From JAAYDI01 sp052034005 (GTDB lineage Bacteria > Planctomycetota > Planctomycetia > Pirellulales > Pirellulaceae), in the NCBI GenBank assembly GCA_052034005.1, contig JBPOJB010000067.1:1-14678 (forward strand): a stretch of DNA of 14,678 nucleotides, read 5' to 3'. Shown in pieces: positions 1 to 7,236 of this stretch (positions within the stretch are counted from its first letter, which is position 1; each line of letters opens with the position of its first letter). Below the pieces are notes generated by a model that saw only the letters and a list, made by a program, of their open reading frames with translations, had not been told where the DNA came from and did not search any database. The position numbers were made by a program, and so were the translations under genes.

Positions 1-54
1 CTGGAGTTCGTCGAGCGGTCGCGTGACGGACGGCTGGAAAGCTGGTACTGGTAA
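1..54 (+). CDS. C-terminal end of a truncated gene, function unknown
   Basis: Reading frame 1 from the first base is open for 17 codons and ends at TAA (52-54), giving the peptide LEFVERSRDGRLESWYW. The composition (charged residues, aromatic C-terminus) and the mostly G/C third codon positions look like real coding sequence, and the downstream bases abruptly become pyrimidine-rich and non-coding. The rest of the gene lies before the window. The family cannot be named from 17 residues. It would run convergently with the minus-strand regulator that ends at 415. Confidence 0.45.
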   Translation: MEFVERSRDGRLESWYW

Positions 55-414
55 CAGCCGCCCGCCCCCCCCGGCGACTACCTCTCCCCGCCCAAAAGTG
101 AACGCGTCGCGGATGCAACGCTCACGTCTGCTTCACTGCCTATCTCCATCCTGGGGGGGGCTTCCTTCGCTGTCCGTCTCCTTCCCCTGGCAAGAAACAT
201 CTGCTCCGTCTCCTTCCTGGTTTCCTTCCCCATTTTTTGGCGCAGAGTCGGCTCGGCCTTTTCCGAGGCGAACACGCGTCGCGTTGAGGCTGCTCAACCG
301 CGAATTCGCTGCGACGCACCGAATGTCCCAGCACAGCCTCCGGTTGGGGTGGTGCAAATCGGGGAGAACTTCGCCTGTCCTGTTTTGGGAAGATTGGTTC
401 TTTCACGTTGCCAA
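55..414. other. Non-coding, pyrimidine-rich convergent intergenic region
   Basis: This 360-base gap separates the truncated + strand gene from the minus-strand regulator. It contains a C-run near 64-72, a G-run near 149-157, and a long C/T-rich stretch (about 120-240) with a T-run near 234-239. The longest frames through it have no recognisable protein character. Two small inverted repeats are visible: GTTGAG/CTCAAC with a 4-base loop (283-298), and directly after it the palindrome GCGAATTCGC (300-309). I see no tRNA, promoter or conserved RNA here. Confidence 0.5.
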
Positions 415-416
415 TC
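392..416 (-). terminator. Weak hairpin at the 3' end of the TackOD1/PilZ regulator
   Basis: GATTGG (392-397) pairs with CCAATC (411-416) across a 13-base loop, overlapping the TGA stop codon of the minus-strand regulator. On the minus strand it is followed by CTTCCCAAAA, not a proper U-tract, so it is at best a weak terminator or a 3'-end stabilising hairpin. Confidence 0.25.
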
Positions 417-2178
417 AGGAGCCGAAGAACAGGCGCGGGTTGAGCCGATTGGCCTGGTAGCCGATCAAGTCGCGTTCCGCGGCGTTGGTCAGCGGGAAGT
501 GCCAGCCGCAGGAGAGGCACTGGCCCACCACTTCGGTCTCAGCGTCGGACCAGTTGCAGTCCAGGCAGCGGCAGGGCCCGTTGTGCCGCTCGAAGCCGCC
601 ATGCTCGGGCACTTCCAGCATGCCGCACTTGGGGCACACCACGCGCCCGCCCCGGTCGAACTCGCTGATCGTACCCAAGTAGGCACATTCGGCGTGCAGG
701 ATCAGCGGCTGGCTGGCAATGTGGATCGACCCGCAGGAGCGGCAGCCCTTGCGGAACGTCGGCATCGATTCGCACTTGGGACAGACAAACACGCGGTCGA
801 CCAGCACCGGCCGCAAGACCCCGATCTCCGCCCAGCGGATCAACGTGTCGGTGGGCAACCCGGTCGCATACCGGTGGGTGTCGCCCCGGAGCGACGGGAC
901 GAGGTTCTCATCCCGCAGCAGCTCGCGCTCGAGCGGCGCGAACTCGGCGCCGACATGGATCCGGCCCACTCGGTGTGTCCAGTGCTGGACCTGGACCGTC
1001 GCAAAATACAGGACGCCGTCGTCGCCTTCGACGCCGGCCAGCAGCAGCTCGCTCGGCAGGTCCGACAGGTGCCCAATCTCGAACCCGATCCCCGACTTGC
1101 TGATGTCGATCGTGAACCCTTCGGCGCGCACCGACCGGTTGGGCGACAGGTCCGGGTTGATGGGGATCGCCACGGCGGACTTGGTGACATAGTATCGCGG
1201 ATGGCGTTGCTGGAAGACGCGGAGGGTCGACACCGTCTGGGCCTCGGTGGCCGGCGGCGGCGTATCGTCATCGGGCGGCTCGTGGCCGCGCATGGCGTGC
1301 CACTTGCGGGCGAACGCCACGCGCATCGCGCGGATCAGCGCGGGCGACATGCCGCGCGTGTCATCCAGGCAGTCGTCGGCGCCGTGCCGTACGGCCTCGA
1401 CCAGGAAATCCGACTCCGCGCCCGAGGCGCTGAAGAACACGTGCGCTTCCGGCGCAAACGCACGCAGCGCGGTGATCAGATCCAACGCTTCGCTGCTGCA
1501 GTCCTCGAGCCGCACCACCACCACGTCGATGTGCAGCTCGTTCAGGCGCTGGACCGCCTCGCGCATGCCCGGCACGCACTGGATCTCGACCGGCAGGTCG
1601 AAGCCGCCCGTGCGGATCAACGTCTCGTGCGGCTCGACTTCTTCCAGCGGGTCGATGCACAGGACGTGGACCATGGGGCCGTTGGGCGACAGCGGCTCGT
1701 CACGCCGCGGCTTGCGTTCCGCGGTCAGGAGCGCGTCCAGGGCGGGCAGGCTGGCCGGCACGTAACCCAGCGATCCGGCCGTCTGATGCAGCAGCTGACG
1801 CGTGTCGCGGCGCGCGATCGCCATCCGAATCCGCTTGATCATGAAGTCGGTATCGCACTCGTTCCGCAGACAAACGTCGTCCGCGCCCGCTTCGACCAGC
1901 CGAATGGCCGAATCGACATCCTCCAACGACGTCAACGCCACCACCGGGTAACCATTCGCGCGACTCGACACGGATCGACAGATCGCGCGCAGATCGGCGT
2001 GCTCCTGACGCACGTCGAGAACCAGCGCGTCGTAGCGCGCATGCCCGATGTCGCGGTCGGCCTGCTCCAGAGCCTTCACACTCGTCCGCTCACAGTGCAT
2101 GCCGTAATCGGACGACAACGCGGCGGCCAACCGCTCGGCAAAGGCACTCCTGGTTTCCAACAACAACAGACGCAACAT
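415..2178 (-). CDS. Two receiver-like domains + PilZ + TackOD1-like zinc-ribbon signalling protein
   Basis: Cytoplasmic signalling protein, 587 aa. Residues 1-120 form a response-regulator receiver fold with the acceptor aspartate probably D55 (ALVLDVRQ). Residues about 168-290 form a second receiver-like domain whose expected aspartate position reads VVVVRLED, so it may not be phosphorylated. Residues about 320-425 match PilZ, the c-di-GMP-binding fold: the DxSxxG motif is intact (D358, S360, G363), but the RxxxR arm is QRHPR, with its first arginine apparently Q324. Residues about 460-575 carry repeated CxxC knuckles (C466/C469, C479/C482, C515/C518, C538/C541, C554/C557, plus H495/C498), resembling the TackOD1 zinc-ribbon output domain. 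There is no DNA-binding helix-turn-helix, kinase or GGDEF domain. The ATG at 2178 was chosen because the receiver fold starts there; a TTG at 2250 would add 24 residues without fold or ribosome-binding site. Domain naming is from recalled family features. Confidence 0.85.
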   Translation of the reverse strand: MLRLLLLETRSAFAERLAAALSSDYGMHCERTSVKALEQADRDIGHARYDALVLDVRQEHADLRAICRSVSSRANGYPVVALTSLEDVDSAIRLVEAGADDVCLRNECDTDFMIKRIRMAIARRDTRQLLHQTAGSLGYVPASLPALDALLTAERKPRRDEPLSPNGPMVHVLCIDPLEEVEPHETLIRTGGFDLPVEIQCVPGMREAVQRLNELHIDVVVVRLEDCSSEALDLITALRAFAPEAHVFFSASGAESDFLVEAVRHGADDCLDDTRGMSPALIRAMRVAFARKWHAMRGHEPPDDDTPPPATEAQTVSTLRVFQQRHPRYYVTKSAVAIPINPDLSPNRSVRAEGFTIDISKSGIGFEIGHLSDLPSELLLAGVEGDDGVLYFATVQVQHWTHRVGRIHVGAEFAPLERELLRDENLVPSLRGDTHRYATGLPTDTLIRWAEIGVLRPVLVDRVFVCPKCESMPTFRKGCRSCGSIHIASQPLILHAECAYLGTISEFDRGGRVVCPKCGMLEVPEHGGFERHNGPCRCLDCNWSDAETEVVGQCLSCGWHFPLTNAAERDLIGYQANRLNPRLFFGS

Positions 2179-2498
2179 GAAACGCGATGCCTGCTTACTG
2201 CCCCGAGAGCGTCTTCCGAGCCCACCGACCTGCCGTAAGTGCACACTCAAACGTAGCTTGCAGCCGACCGGCGCCGCGCGCCTGAAATTCCGCCCGGCCG
2301 ACCGAACAGGCCGGAAACCAGGACCCGAGAGGGGGCCGCGCCAGCCCGCTGCACGTCACAACCGCTGCGAGCGGAACAACCCGCCGGCCCTAATGACCAG
2401 GCATGAGTGATCATCAGGCCCGAGTAGGGTCGTCCCGATGGGACTCCCTTTTGTTGGGGACACCTGCCCCAGGGCTGCGGCCAGGCTCGGACGGGCCG
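2179..2498. other. Intergenic region between two minus-strand genes
   Basis: This 320-base gap lies between the stop of the corrinoid activation protein (2499) and the start of the TackOD1/PilZ gene (2178), so it should hold the regulator's promoter. No convincing -35/-10 pair or strong ribosome-binding site was found. It contains CCGCT/AGCGG around a 3-base loop (2362-2374) and two larger adjacent hairpins (2386-2448), listed separately. No short gene is supported. Confidence 0.5.
2386..2452 (+). other. Tandem hairpins ending in TTTT, function uncertain
   Basis: First hairpin: GGCCCTAATGA (2386-2396) against TCATCAGGCC (2411-2420), about ten pairs with a bulge and one mismatch, loop of 14. 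Second hairpin: AGGG + GTCCC (2426-2436), loop GAT, GGGAC + CCCT (2440-2449), with T2449-T2452 after it. Read on the + strand it looks like an intrinsic terminator, but no + strand gene precedes it. On the minus strand it lies 50-110 bases after the corrinoid activation gene and lacks a U-tail. It may be a 3'-end structure of that operon, a small RNA end, or chance. Confidence 0.3.
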
Positions 2499-4394
2499 CT
2501 AGGGCGTCGGCAGCGAGAGCTGATCGATATAGGTCGCCTCGAAGTGCGGTTCCAGGTTGAGTTCCACGATCTCCATCCGTTCGCTCAACTGGCGGATCTC
2601 GCGCAGCGCGCTGCTGTCCAGCAGCGTCAGGTAGGCGCCGCCGAGCGCCACATTGCCGACCAGTTCGACCTGGTCGATCCGAAAGCCGGGCAGCATGCCG
2701 CAGCCCAGGAGGCTGTCGACATGCATGTGGAACCCGAACCCGCCCGCCAGGTACACCGTGGCCACCTGCTGGCTGGTGATCCCCGCGCGCTGCAGCAGGC
2801 AGGCGACGCCGGCGGCGATGGCCGCCTTGGCCTGCAACAGGCTGGCCATGTCCGCTTCCGTGACCAGGATCGGATCGCCGTCCTGTCCGGGCGCGACGAT
2901 GAACGACCATCCGTGTGTCGGGTGCTTGAAGAGGCCCGGCACCGTCTGGGACGCGAACCGGGCGGTGCGCGTGATCAAGCCGCACTGCCGGGCTCGCGCC
3001 ACGAAGTCGACATAGGCGGTCCCGCAGAGCCCGATCGGCGCGCTGTTTCCGATCACTTCGATGCGCGGCTCGCCCGGCTCCTGGTTGAACCAGATGTGGC
3101 CAATGGCTCCGCGGCCGGCGCGCATGCCGTGTGTGAGCCCCGCGCCTTCGAATGCCGGACCGGCGGCCGTGGCGCAGCCGAGCAGCGCTCCGTCGTGCTT
3201 GAGCACGATCTCACCGTTCGTGCCGAGGTCCACCAGCAAGCTGGTGGCGTCGCGATAAGCCATCCCGGTGGCCAGGATGCCGGCCATCATGTCGGCGCCG
3301 ACGTAGGCTGCGGCGCCGGGCAGCGAGTGCACCACCACGTGACCGACCGCCGACCGGCCGGCCGGCTCCGGCTCGTTCTGCGTGCCGGGTTCCGCGCCGG
3401 TGGTCTTCAGGTTCAGTCGCAGTTGCCGGGCGTCCACGACCCGGTGATCGAGGAACGTCGGCGTGAAGGGCGCCACACCCAGGCTCGACGGATCGACGCC
3501 GTGGAGCAGGTGCAGCATGGTCGTATTGCCGGTCACCACCAGGCAGGCCAGTTGGCGCGGGTCGAGGCTCGCATCGTTCAGCGCGTCGGTCAAGAGCGGC
3601 GCGAGCGTGTTGCGCACCAGCGCCTGCTGCATCCGCTGGACCATGTGCGGCATCTTCATGCACAAGTTGATCCGTGTGAGCACGTTGTCGCCCAGCCTCG
3701 TCTGGGCGTTCAGCGCCGACGCGCTGCTCACCACGCGGCCGGTCGCGAGTTCGACGACGATCACGACGACCGTCGTGGTCCCGATGTCCACGGCCGCGCC
3801 GTAGGCCGGCTCCATCACGTCCAGGTCCCGCAGGAGGCAGTGGTCGCCGCGATGGTCCAGCGCCAGGTGGTAGGCGCCGTCGCTGTGCGGCGCGAGCCCC
3901 TCGACTGCCTGGCCGAACAGCAGGGGCAACGTGCACTCCAGCTGGGCTGCGACGGCCGCCCGGAGGCCCTCCTGCCGCGGCACGCCGTCCGGCAGCCGGC
4001 TCGCCGACACGCGCACCGGCTGCCACAGCGGGTCGTGGGCCCGCGGCACTTTCAGCCGAAACGACGTGACAACCTGCGGCTGATGCGCCAGCAGCGAGCG
4101 GCTGGGGACATGGATCACCGCCGCGCCGGATTCCGGCAGGCGCAACTCGCAGCCGCGCAGCTGCCGAGGTTCCGCCTCCGCCCTCAACAGCTCGCCAGTG
4201 GCCGCCAGGCAGAGCGCACCCTCGACCAATTCGATCAGGCAGCCGTTGCAGAGCCCGCGCTGGCCGCAGCGCGTATTGAGCGGCAGTTGCAGCGTGCGCA
4301 GGACGTCCGTCACCAGCCGCTGCGTCCGGCTGGCCGGCACGTCCACGGACCGCTCTCCGCGCGGCAGTTGGATGGTCAGGTGAAATGTCGACAT
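2499..4394 (-). CDS. Reductive activator of corrinoid proteins (RACo/DUF4445, [2Fe-2S] + ASKHA ATPase)
   Basis: 631 aa cytoplasmic protein that in characterised relatives uses ATP and an electron from its [2Fe-2S] cluster to return inactive Co(II) corrinoid to Co(I). Residues 1-95 are a plant-type ferredoxin fold with ligands C43, C49, C52 and probably C82 (CGQRGLCNGC, then RGCELRL). The rest carries ASKHA ATPase signatures: AVDIGTTTVVV (201-211), LLVDLGTNGEIV (387-398) and YLAGGFG (548-554). Length is normal for RACo. The ATG at 4394 puts the first ferredoxin strand (TFHLTIQL) at the N-terminus; a GTG at 4427 is possible. No strong ribosome-binding site is seen, and the gene follows DUF1638 by 66 bases, so an operon with it is likely. 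Its target is presumably the corrinoid protein encoded divergently at 5430. Confidence 0.93.
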   Translation of the reverse strand: MSTFHLTIQLPRGERSVDVPASRTQRLVTDVLRTLQLPLNTRCGQRGLCNGCLIELVEGALCLAATGELLRAEAEPRQLRGCELRLPESGAAVIHVPSRSLLAHQPQVVTSFRLKVPRAHDPLWQPVRVSASRLPDGVPRQEGLRAAVAAQLECTLPLLFGQAVEGLAPHSDGAYHLALDHRGDHCLLRDLDVMEPAYGAAVDIGTTTVVVIVVELATGRVVSSASALNAQTRLGDNVLTRINLCMKMPHMVQRMQQALVRNTLAPLLTDALNDASLDPRQLACLVVTGNTTMLHLLHGVDPSSLGVAPFTPTFLDHRVVDARQLRLNLKTTGAEPGTQNEPEPAGRSAVGHVVVHSLPGAAAYVGADMMAGILATGMAYRDATSLLVDLGTNGEIVLKHDGALLGCATAAGPAFEGAGLTHGMRAGRGAIGHIWFNQEPGEPRIEVIGNSAPIGLCGTAYVDFVARARQCGLITRTARFASQTVPGLFKHPTHGWSFIVAPGQDGDPILVTEADMASLLQAKAAIAAGVACLLQRAGITSQQVATVYLAGGFGFHMHVDSLLGCGMLPGFRIDQVELVGNVALGGAYLTLLDSSALREIRQLSERMEIVELNLEPHFEATYIDQLSLPTP

Positions 4395-4460
4395 AACAGG
4401 TACTCGGCGGGCACTCCCTGCCGGCACGGGCCGCCGGCGCGATGCACAAGGCCACTGCCC

Positions 4461-5207
4461 TCAGGGATCCACATCGATCACACGCTGGTCGCCGACCATG
4501 CGGAGCGACTTGCCCGGCGGGACGACCAGGAACCGGTCGGAGTCCCAGGGCCCTTCCACCAGCTCACGCACCAGCGCCGGATCGCCGCACTGCTGGTCGA
4601 AGTCCCAGCCCAGCCAGTCCGCACAGCGCCGCGTGAACGCGATATGGTCGTCCGAGCGGCCGATGCCGCCCACATCCACATACGTGGCCCGGTTGTAGTT
4701 CCGATGCCATTGCTGCTCCGTCTCCATGAGGAACCTGGCGTTGTCCTCGCCGTACTTCTCGCAATACTCGCGAAACATGGCCTCCGCGCGCTCCGGGCCG
4801 GGCGGCAGGTGGTGCTTGTTCCAGCCCGGCGAATACCAGTAGGTGCCCGGGTGCGCGGCCACGTACCGGGCGTAGCGCTCCCGATCTCCCAGCAGCAGCG
4901 TGATGCAGTCGTGAGCGCGCGGCACGATCAGCCGGCAACGCCGACAGCGCAGTTTCTCCGTGCCCCGGCTGCACAGGCCGTAACCCAACACGATCACTTC
5001 GGCCGGCGTCTCGCGTTCGATCCGGTCGATGCTTTCCTGCACCTGGAGGCGGAGCCTGGCCGGCTCGTTGTGCAGGCCCTGCTGCATCTTCTCGATGTGC
5101 ACGATGTGGCTCATGCCGGCCGCAAAATGCTCAATCTCTTCCTCCAGCACCTGGCACAGGACGATCGCCGTCTTGGGTCGAGTCGGATGGGGTTGCCTGG
5201 CATTCAT
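4461..5207 (-). CDS. DUF1638 protein linked to corrinoid methyl transfer
   Basis: 248 aa, soluble, no signal peptide or membrane segment. It carries the block I associate with DUF1638 (PF07796): VLGYGLCSRG (73-82, with C79) followed by VPRAHDCITLLLG (95-107, with H99, D100 and C101), then a YWYSPGWNKH segment (123-132) and a C-terminal alpha/beta region. C88 and C91 form an extra CxxC. No reaction is established for the family that I can name; from memory such genes often sit near corrinoid methyltransferases, as here. The ATG at 5207 has AGGTGG on the minus strand (5219-5214) six bases upstream. It is the first gene of the minus-strand pair with the RACo-type activator. The cysteine/histidine content suggests metal or cofactor binding, but that is inference. 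Confidence 0.88.
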   Translation of the reverse strand: MNARQPHPTRPKTAIVLCQVLEEEIEHFAAGMSHIVHIEKMQQGLHNEPARLRLQVQESIDRIERETPAEVIVLGYGLCSRGTEKLRCRRCRLIVPRAHDCITLLLGDRERYARYVAAHPGTYWYSPGWNKHHLPPGPERAEAMFREYCEKYGEDNARFLMETEQQWHRNYNRATYVDVGGIGRSDDHIAFTRRCADWLGWDFDQQCGDPALVRELVEGPWDSDRFLVVPPGKSLRMVGDQRVIDVDP

Positions 5208-5371
5208 CGAAGTCCACCTGTAGGAGTCTCCGCGCGGCAGCACAGCCCGGAGGGGCCGCGCGGCCGGGGGCTCGCCGCCGGCCGCCCTGGCCGTCGGCCG
5301 CGCTCGACCCCGGGGGCACCCCAATTCTCGGGGATTCGACCCGCTGGGCTGATTGCTTCGCCGAGTAGCGT

Positions 5372-5377
5372 ATTGTA
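5372..5377 (-). promoter_or_regulatory. Candidate -10 box (TACAAT) for the DUF1638-RACo operon
   Basis: The minus strand reads TACAATACGCT here, identical over 11 bases to the candidate box before the fucosidase gene. It lies about 165 bases upstream of the DUF1638 start, inside the 222-base gap between the divergent operons. The hexamer 17 bases further upstream (TGTGCG) is a poor -35. No equally good + strand box for the corrinoid operon was found; TATTGT at 5371-5376 on the + strand is a weaker option. Confidence 0.35.
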
Positions 5378-5429
5378 AGCTGCTCAGAACGTTACGCACA
5401 TCCCTGACCATTGCTGGAGACCTTGATCG

Positions 5430-6053
5430 ATGCCAGATCTGCAAGAGCTTGGCGAGGCGATCAGACGTGGCGATCGCGACACAGCAGGCAAGTTGACCAA
5501 GGCGGCCATCGACGCCCAGACCCCCGCGCAGGAGATCCTGGACGCGATGGTCCAAGCCATGGACGTCGTCGGGCAGCAGTTTCAGAGGAACGAGATCTTC
5601 GTTCCCGAGATGCTGATCGCCGCGCGGGCCATGAAGGAGGCGATGGGGCTCCTCGAGCCGCTGCTGGTCGCGGCGGGCATCACCCCGATAGCCAAGGCGG
5701 TCATCGGCACCGTCGAAGGGGACCTGCACGACATCGGCAAGAACCTGGTGGCCATGATGTGGAAAGGGGCCAATTTCGACGTGATCGACCTGGGCACCAA
5801 CGTGTCGCCCCAGAAGTTCGTCGATGCCGTGCGGGCCAATAACGCGCAACTGGTCGGGCTCTCGGCGCTGCTGACCACCACCATGCCGGCGATCAAGTCG
5901 ACAGTCGATGCCCTCAAGGCCGCCGGGCTCGGCGTCACCAAGATCGTCATTGGCGGGGCGCCGGTCACCCAGGAGTACGCAGACGAAGTCGGCGCGGACG
6001 GCTACGCACCCGATGCCGCCAGCGCCGTGAACGTCGCACGCACGCTGCTGTGA
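5430..6053 (+). CDS. Stand-alone corrinoid (B12-binding) methyltransferase protein
   Basis: 207 aa methyl carrier of the MtaC/MtbC/MttC type: a cobalamin shuttles a methyl group between a substrate-specific methyltransferase and an acceptor methyltransferase. Residues 1-85 are the four-helix cap (B12-binding 2 type). Residues 88-207 are the Rossmann-like cobalamin domain with the base-off/His-on signature DLHDIG (D98, H100 the lower cobalt ligand, G103), SxL (S145, L147), and GG at 175-176 (KIVIGGAPV). Length is typical. ATG at 5430 has GGAGA at 5416-5420, nine bases upstream. It heads a + strand cluster: the UroD-type gene follows after 48 bases. The dedicated reactivase is encoded divergently. 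Confidence 0.96.
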   Translation: MPDLQELGEAIRRGDRDTAGKLTKAAIDAQTPAQEILDAMVQAMDVVGQQFQRNEIFVPEMLIAARAMKEAMGLLEPLLVAAGITPIAKAVIGTVEGDLHDIGKNLVAMMWKGANFDVIDLGTNVSPQKFVDAVRANNAQLVGLSALLTTTMPAIKSTVDALKAAGLGVTKIVIGGAPVTQEYADEVGADGYAPDAASAVNVARTLL

Positions 6054-6101
6054 CCGCGGCCGATTGCCAGTCACCCAGGATGCACCGGGAGATCCTCTCT
6101 C

Positions 6102-7115
6102 ATGAACGGACGAGAACGGGTCCTGACGTTCCTCCGTGGCGGGGTGGTGGACAGCCTGCCGCTGATGCCGATCACGATGATGTACGCGGCGGACTTCGCG
6201 GGGGTGAAGTACGGCCAGTATGTGACCGATTTCGGCACGCTGGTGGACGCGCAGATCGCGATCGCCGACGCGTTTGATTTCGACTTCGTCTCCTGCATCT
6301 CCGACCCGGCGCGTGAAGCGGCCGACTGCGGCGCGCGCGTGGCCATGTTCGAGGACCAGCCGCCGGCGATCGTCGAGACCGATGCGTTGCTGGCTGACAA
6401 AGACCTGCTCCGCACGCTCACGATCCCCGACCCGCAGACGGCCCCGCGCATGAGCGACCGGGTGCAGGCGGCGGCCCTGTTCCGCCAGCGCGTGGGAGAC
6501 CGCAAGCTGATCGAGGGCTGGATCGAAGGCCCCTGTGCCGAAGCGGCCGATCTGCGGGGCATCAACACCCTGATGATGGACTTCTTCGACGATGGCGACT
6601 TCGTGCGGGAGCTGTTCGAATTCACGCTCGAGATGGGCATCCGGTTCGGGCGGGCCCAGTTCGAGGCGGGCGTGGACATCCTGGGCGTCGGAGATGCGGC
6701 GGCGTCGCTGGTCGGACCGGAGTTCTACGAGCAATATGTCTGGCCGTTCGAGAAACGGCTAGTCGACGCCCTGCACGCGATGGGCGCGCTCGTGCGGCTG
6801 CACATCTGCGGCAATACCACGGCGATCCTGGAACTCATGGGGAAACTGGGCTGCGACATCGTCGACCTGGACTTCATGGTGCCCCTGGACAAGGCCCGCC
6901 AGGCCATGGGTCCCGACCAGGTCCTGCTGGGGAACATCGATCCGGTCCGCGCCCTGCGGGGCGGCACCCCGGAGACGATCCGCGCGGCGATCGCCCAGTG
7001 CCACCGCGAGGCGGGGCCCCGGTACATTGTCGGTGCCGGCTGCGAGGTCCCCCGCGCCACGCCGGCCGAGAACCTGCGGGCGCTGACCGAGTACGCACGC
7101 GCGACCCGGCCTTGA
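6102..7115 (+). CDS. Uroporphyrinogen decarboxylase-family corrinoid methyltransferase
   Basis: 337 aa TIM-barrel protein. It resembles the MtaA/MtbA/MtoB side of the UroD superfamily rather than true HemE: it has the zinc-site pattern H-x-C...C (H234 and C236 in LHICGN, C314 in GAGCEVP), which binds and activates the methyl donor or acceptor in those enzymes. Conserved barrel segments DILGVGDAAAS (192-202), LGNIDP (276-281) and the C-terminal GAGCEVPRATPAEN (311-324) are clear. ATG at 6102 has GGGAGA (6087-6092) nine bases upstream. It lies 48 bases after the corrinoid gene, so it is probably its direct partner. The substrate (methoxy compound, methylamine, methanol or thiol) cannot be decided from sequence. 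A coenzyme M role is unlikely unless the organism makes that cofactor. Confidence 0.92.
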   Translation: MNGRERVLTFLRGGVVDSLPLMPITMMYAADFAGVKYGQYVTDFGTLVDAQIAIADAFDFDFVSCISDPAREAADCGARVAMFEDQPPAIVETDALLADKDLLRTLTIPDPQTAPRMSDRVQAAALFRQRVGDRKLIEGWIEGPCAEAADLRGINTLMMDFFDDGDFVRELFEFTLEMGIRFGRAQFEAGVDILGVGDAAASLVGPEFYEQYVWPFEKRLVDALHAMGALVRLHICGNTTAILELMGKLGCDIVDLDFMVPLDKARQAMGPDQVLLGNIDPVRALRGGTPETIRAAIAQCHREAGPRYIVGAGCEVPRATPAENLRALTEYARATRP

Positions 7116-7128
7116 GACGCGGCAGGCA

Positions 7129-7193
7129 CCTGGCCGACAGGCGGCCAGGCGGCCGGCCGGTCAACCGTGCGCGAAGCGTCCGACCCGGACGCT
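7129..7193 (+). other. Two perfect 8-bp hairpins between the UroD-type and homocysteine methyltransferase genes
   Basis: Hairpin one: CCTGGCCG (7129-7136), loop ACAGG, CGGCCAGG (7142-7149), starting 13 bases after the UroD-type stop. Hairpin two: AGCGTCCG (7175-7182), loop ACC, CGGACGCT (7186-7193), ending 43 bases before the next start codon. Neither is followed by a U-tract. They could be a factor-dependent or weak terminator plus leader structure, an RNA processing site, or a differential-expression element in this 121-base gap. Confidence 0.4.
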
Positions 7194-7236
7194 CAGCGCG
7201 TCCCCTGAAGCAGGACTCGAGAGAAAGACCCACCCT

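Noticed and set aside
23..460. 145-codon + strand frame at the left edge
   Set aside because: Pyrimidine-rich low-complexity sequence with no protein character; it overlaps the end of the regulator gene.
349..2238. 629-codon open frame on the + strand
   Set aside because: Antisense to the TackOD1/PilZ gene and of biased composition without motifs.
4449..4458. GGCCACTGCC resembling the B12-box of cobalamin riboswitches
   Set aside because: It is on the + strand while the flanking genes are on the minus strand, and no other riboswitch elements surround it.
2403..5378. 991-codon open frame on the + strand
   Set aside because: It is antisense to the RACo-type and DUF1638 genes, both with clear domain motifs. 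The product is Arg/His/Gln-rich with no recognisable family, typical of a GC-rich shadow frame.
5208..6734. 509-codon N-terminal extension of the DUF1638 frame on the minus strand
   Set aside because: It is antisense to the corrinoid and UroD-type genes; the DUF1638 protein starts at the ATG at 5207 with a ribosome-binding site.
6102..7115. True uroporphyrinogen decarboxylase (hemE)
   Set aside because: The H-x-C...C zinc motif and the position beside a corrinoid protein fit the methyltransferase branch; no haem biosynthesis genes are nearby.
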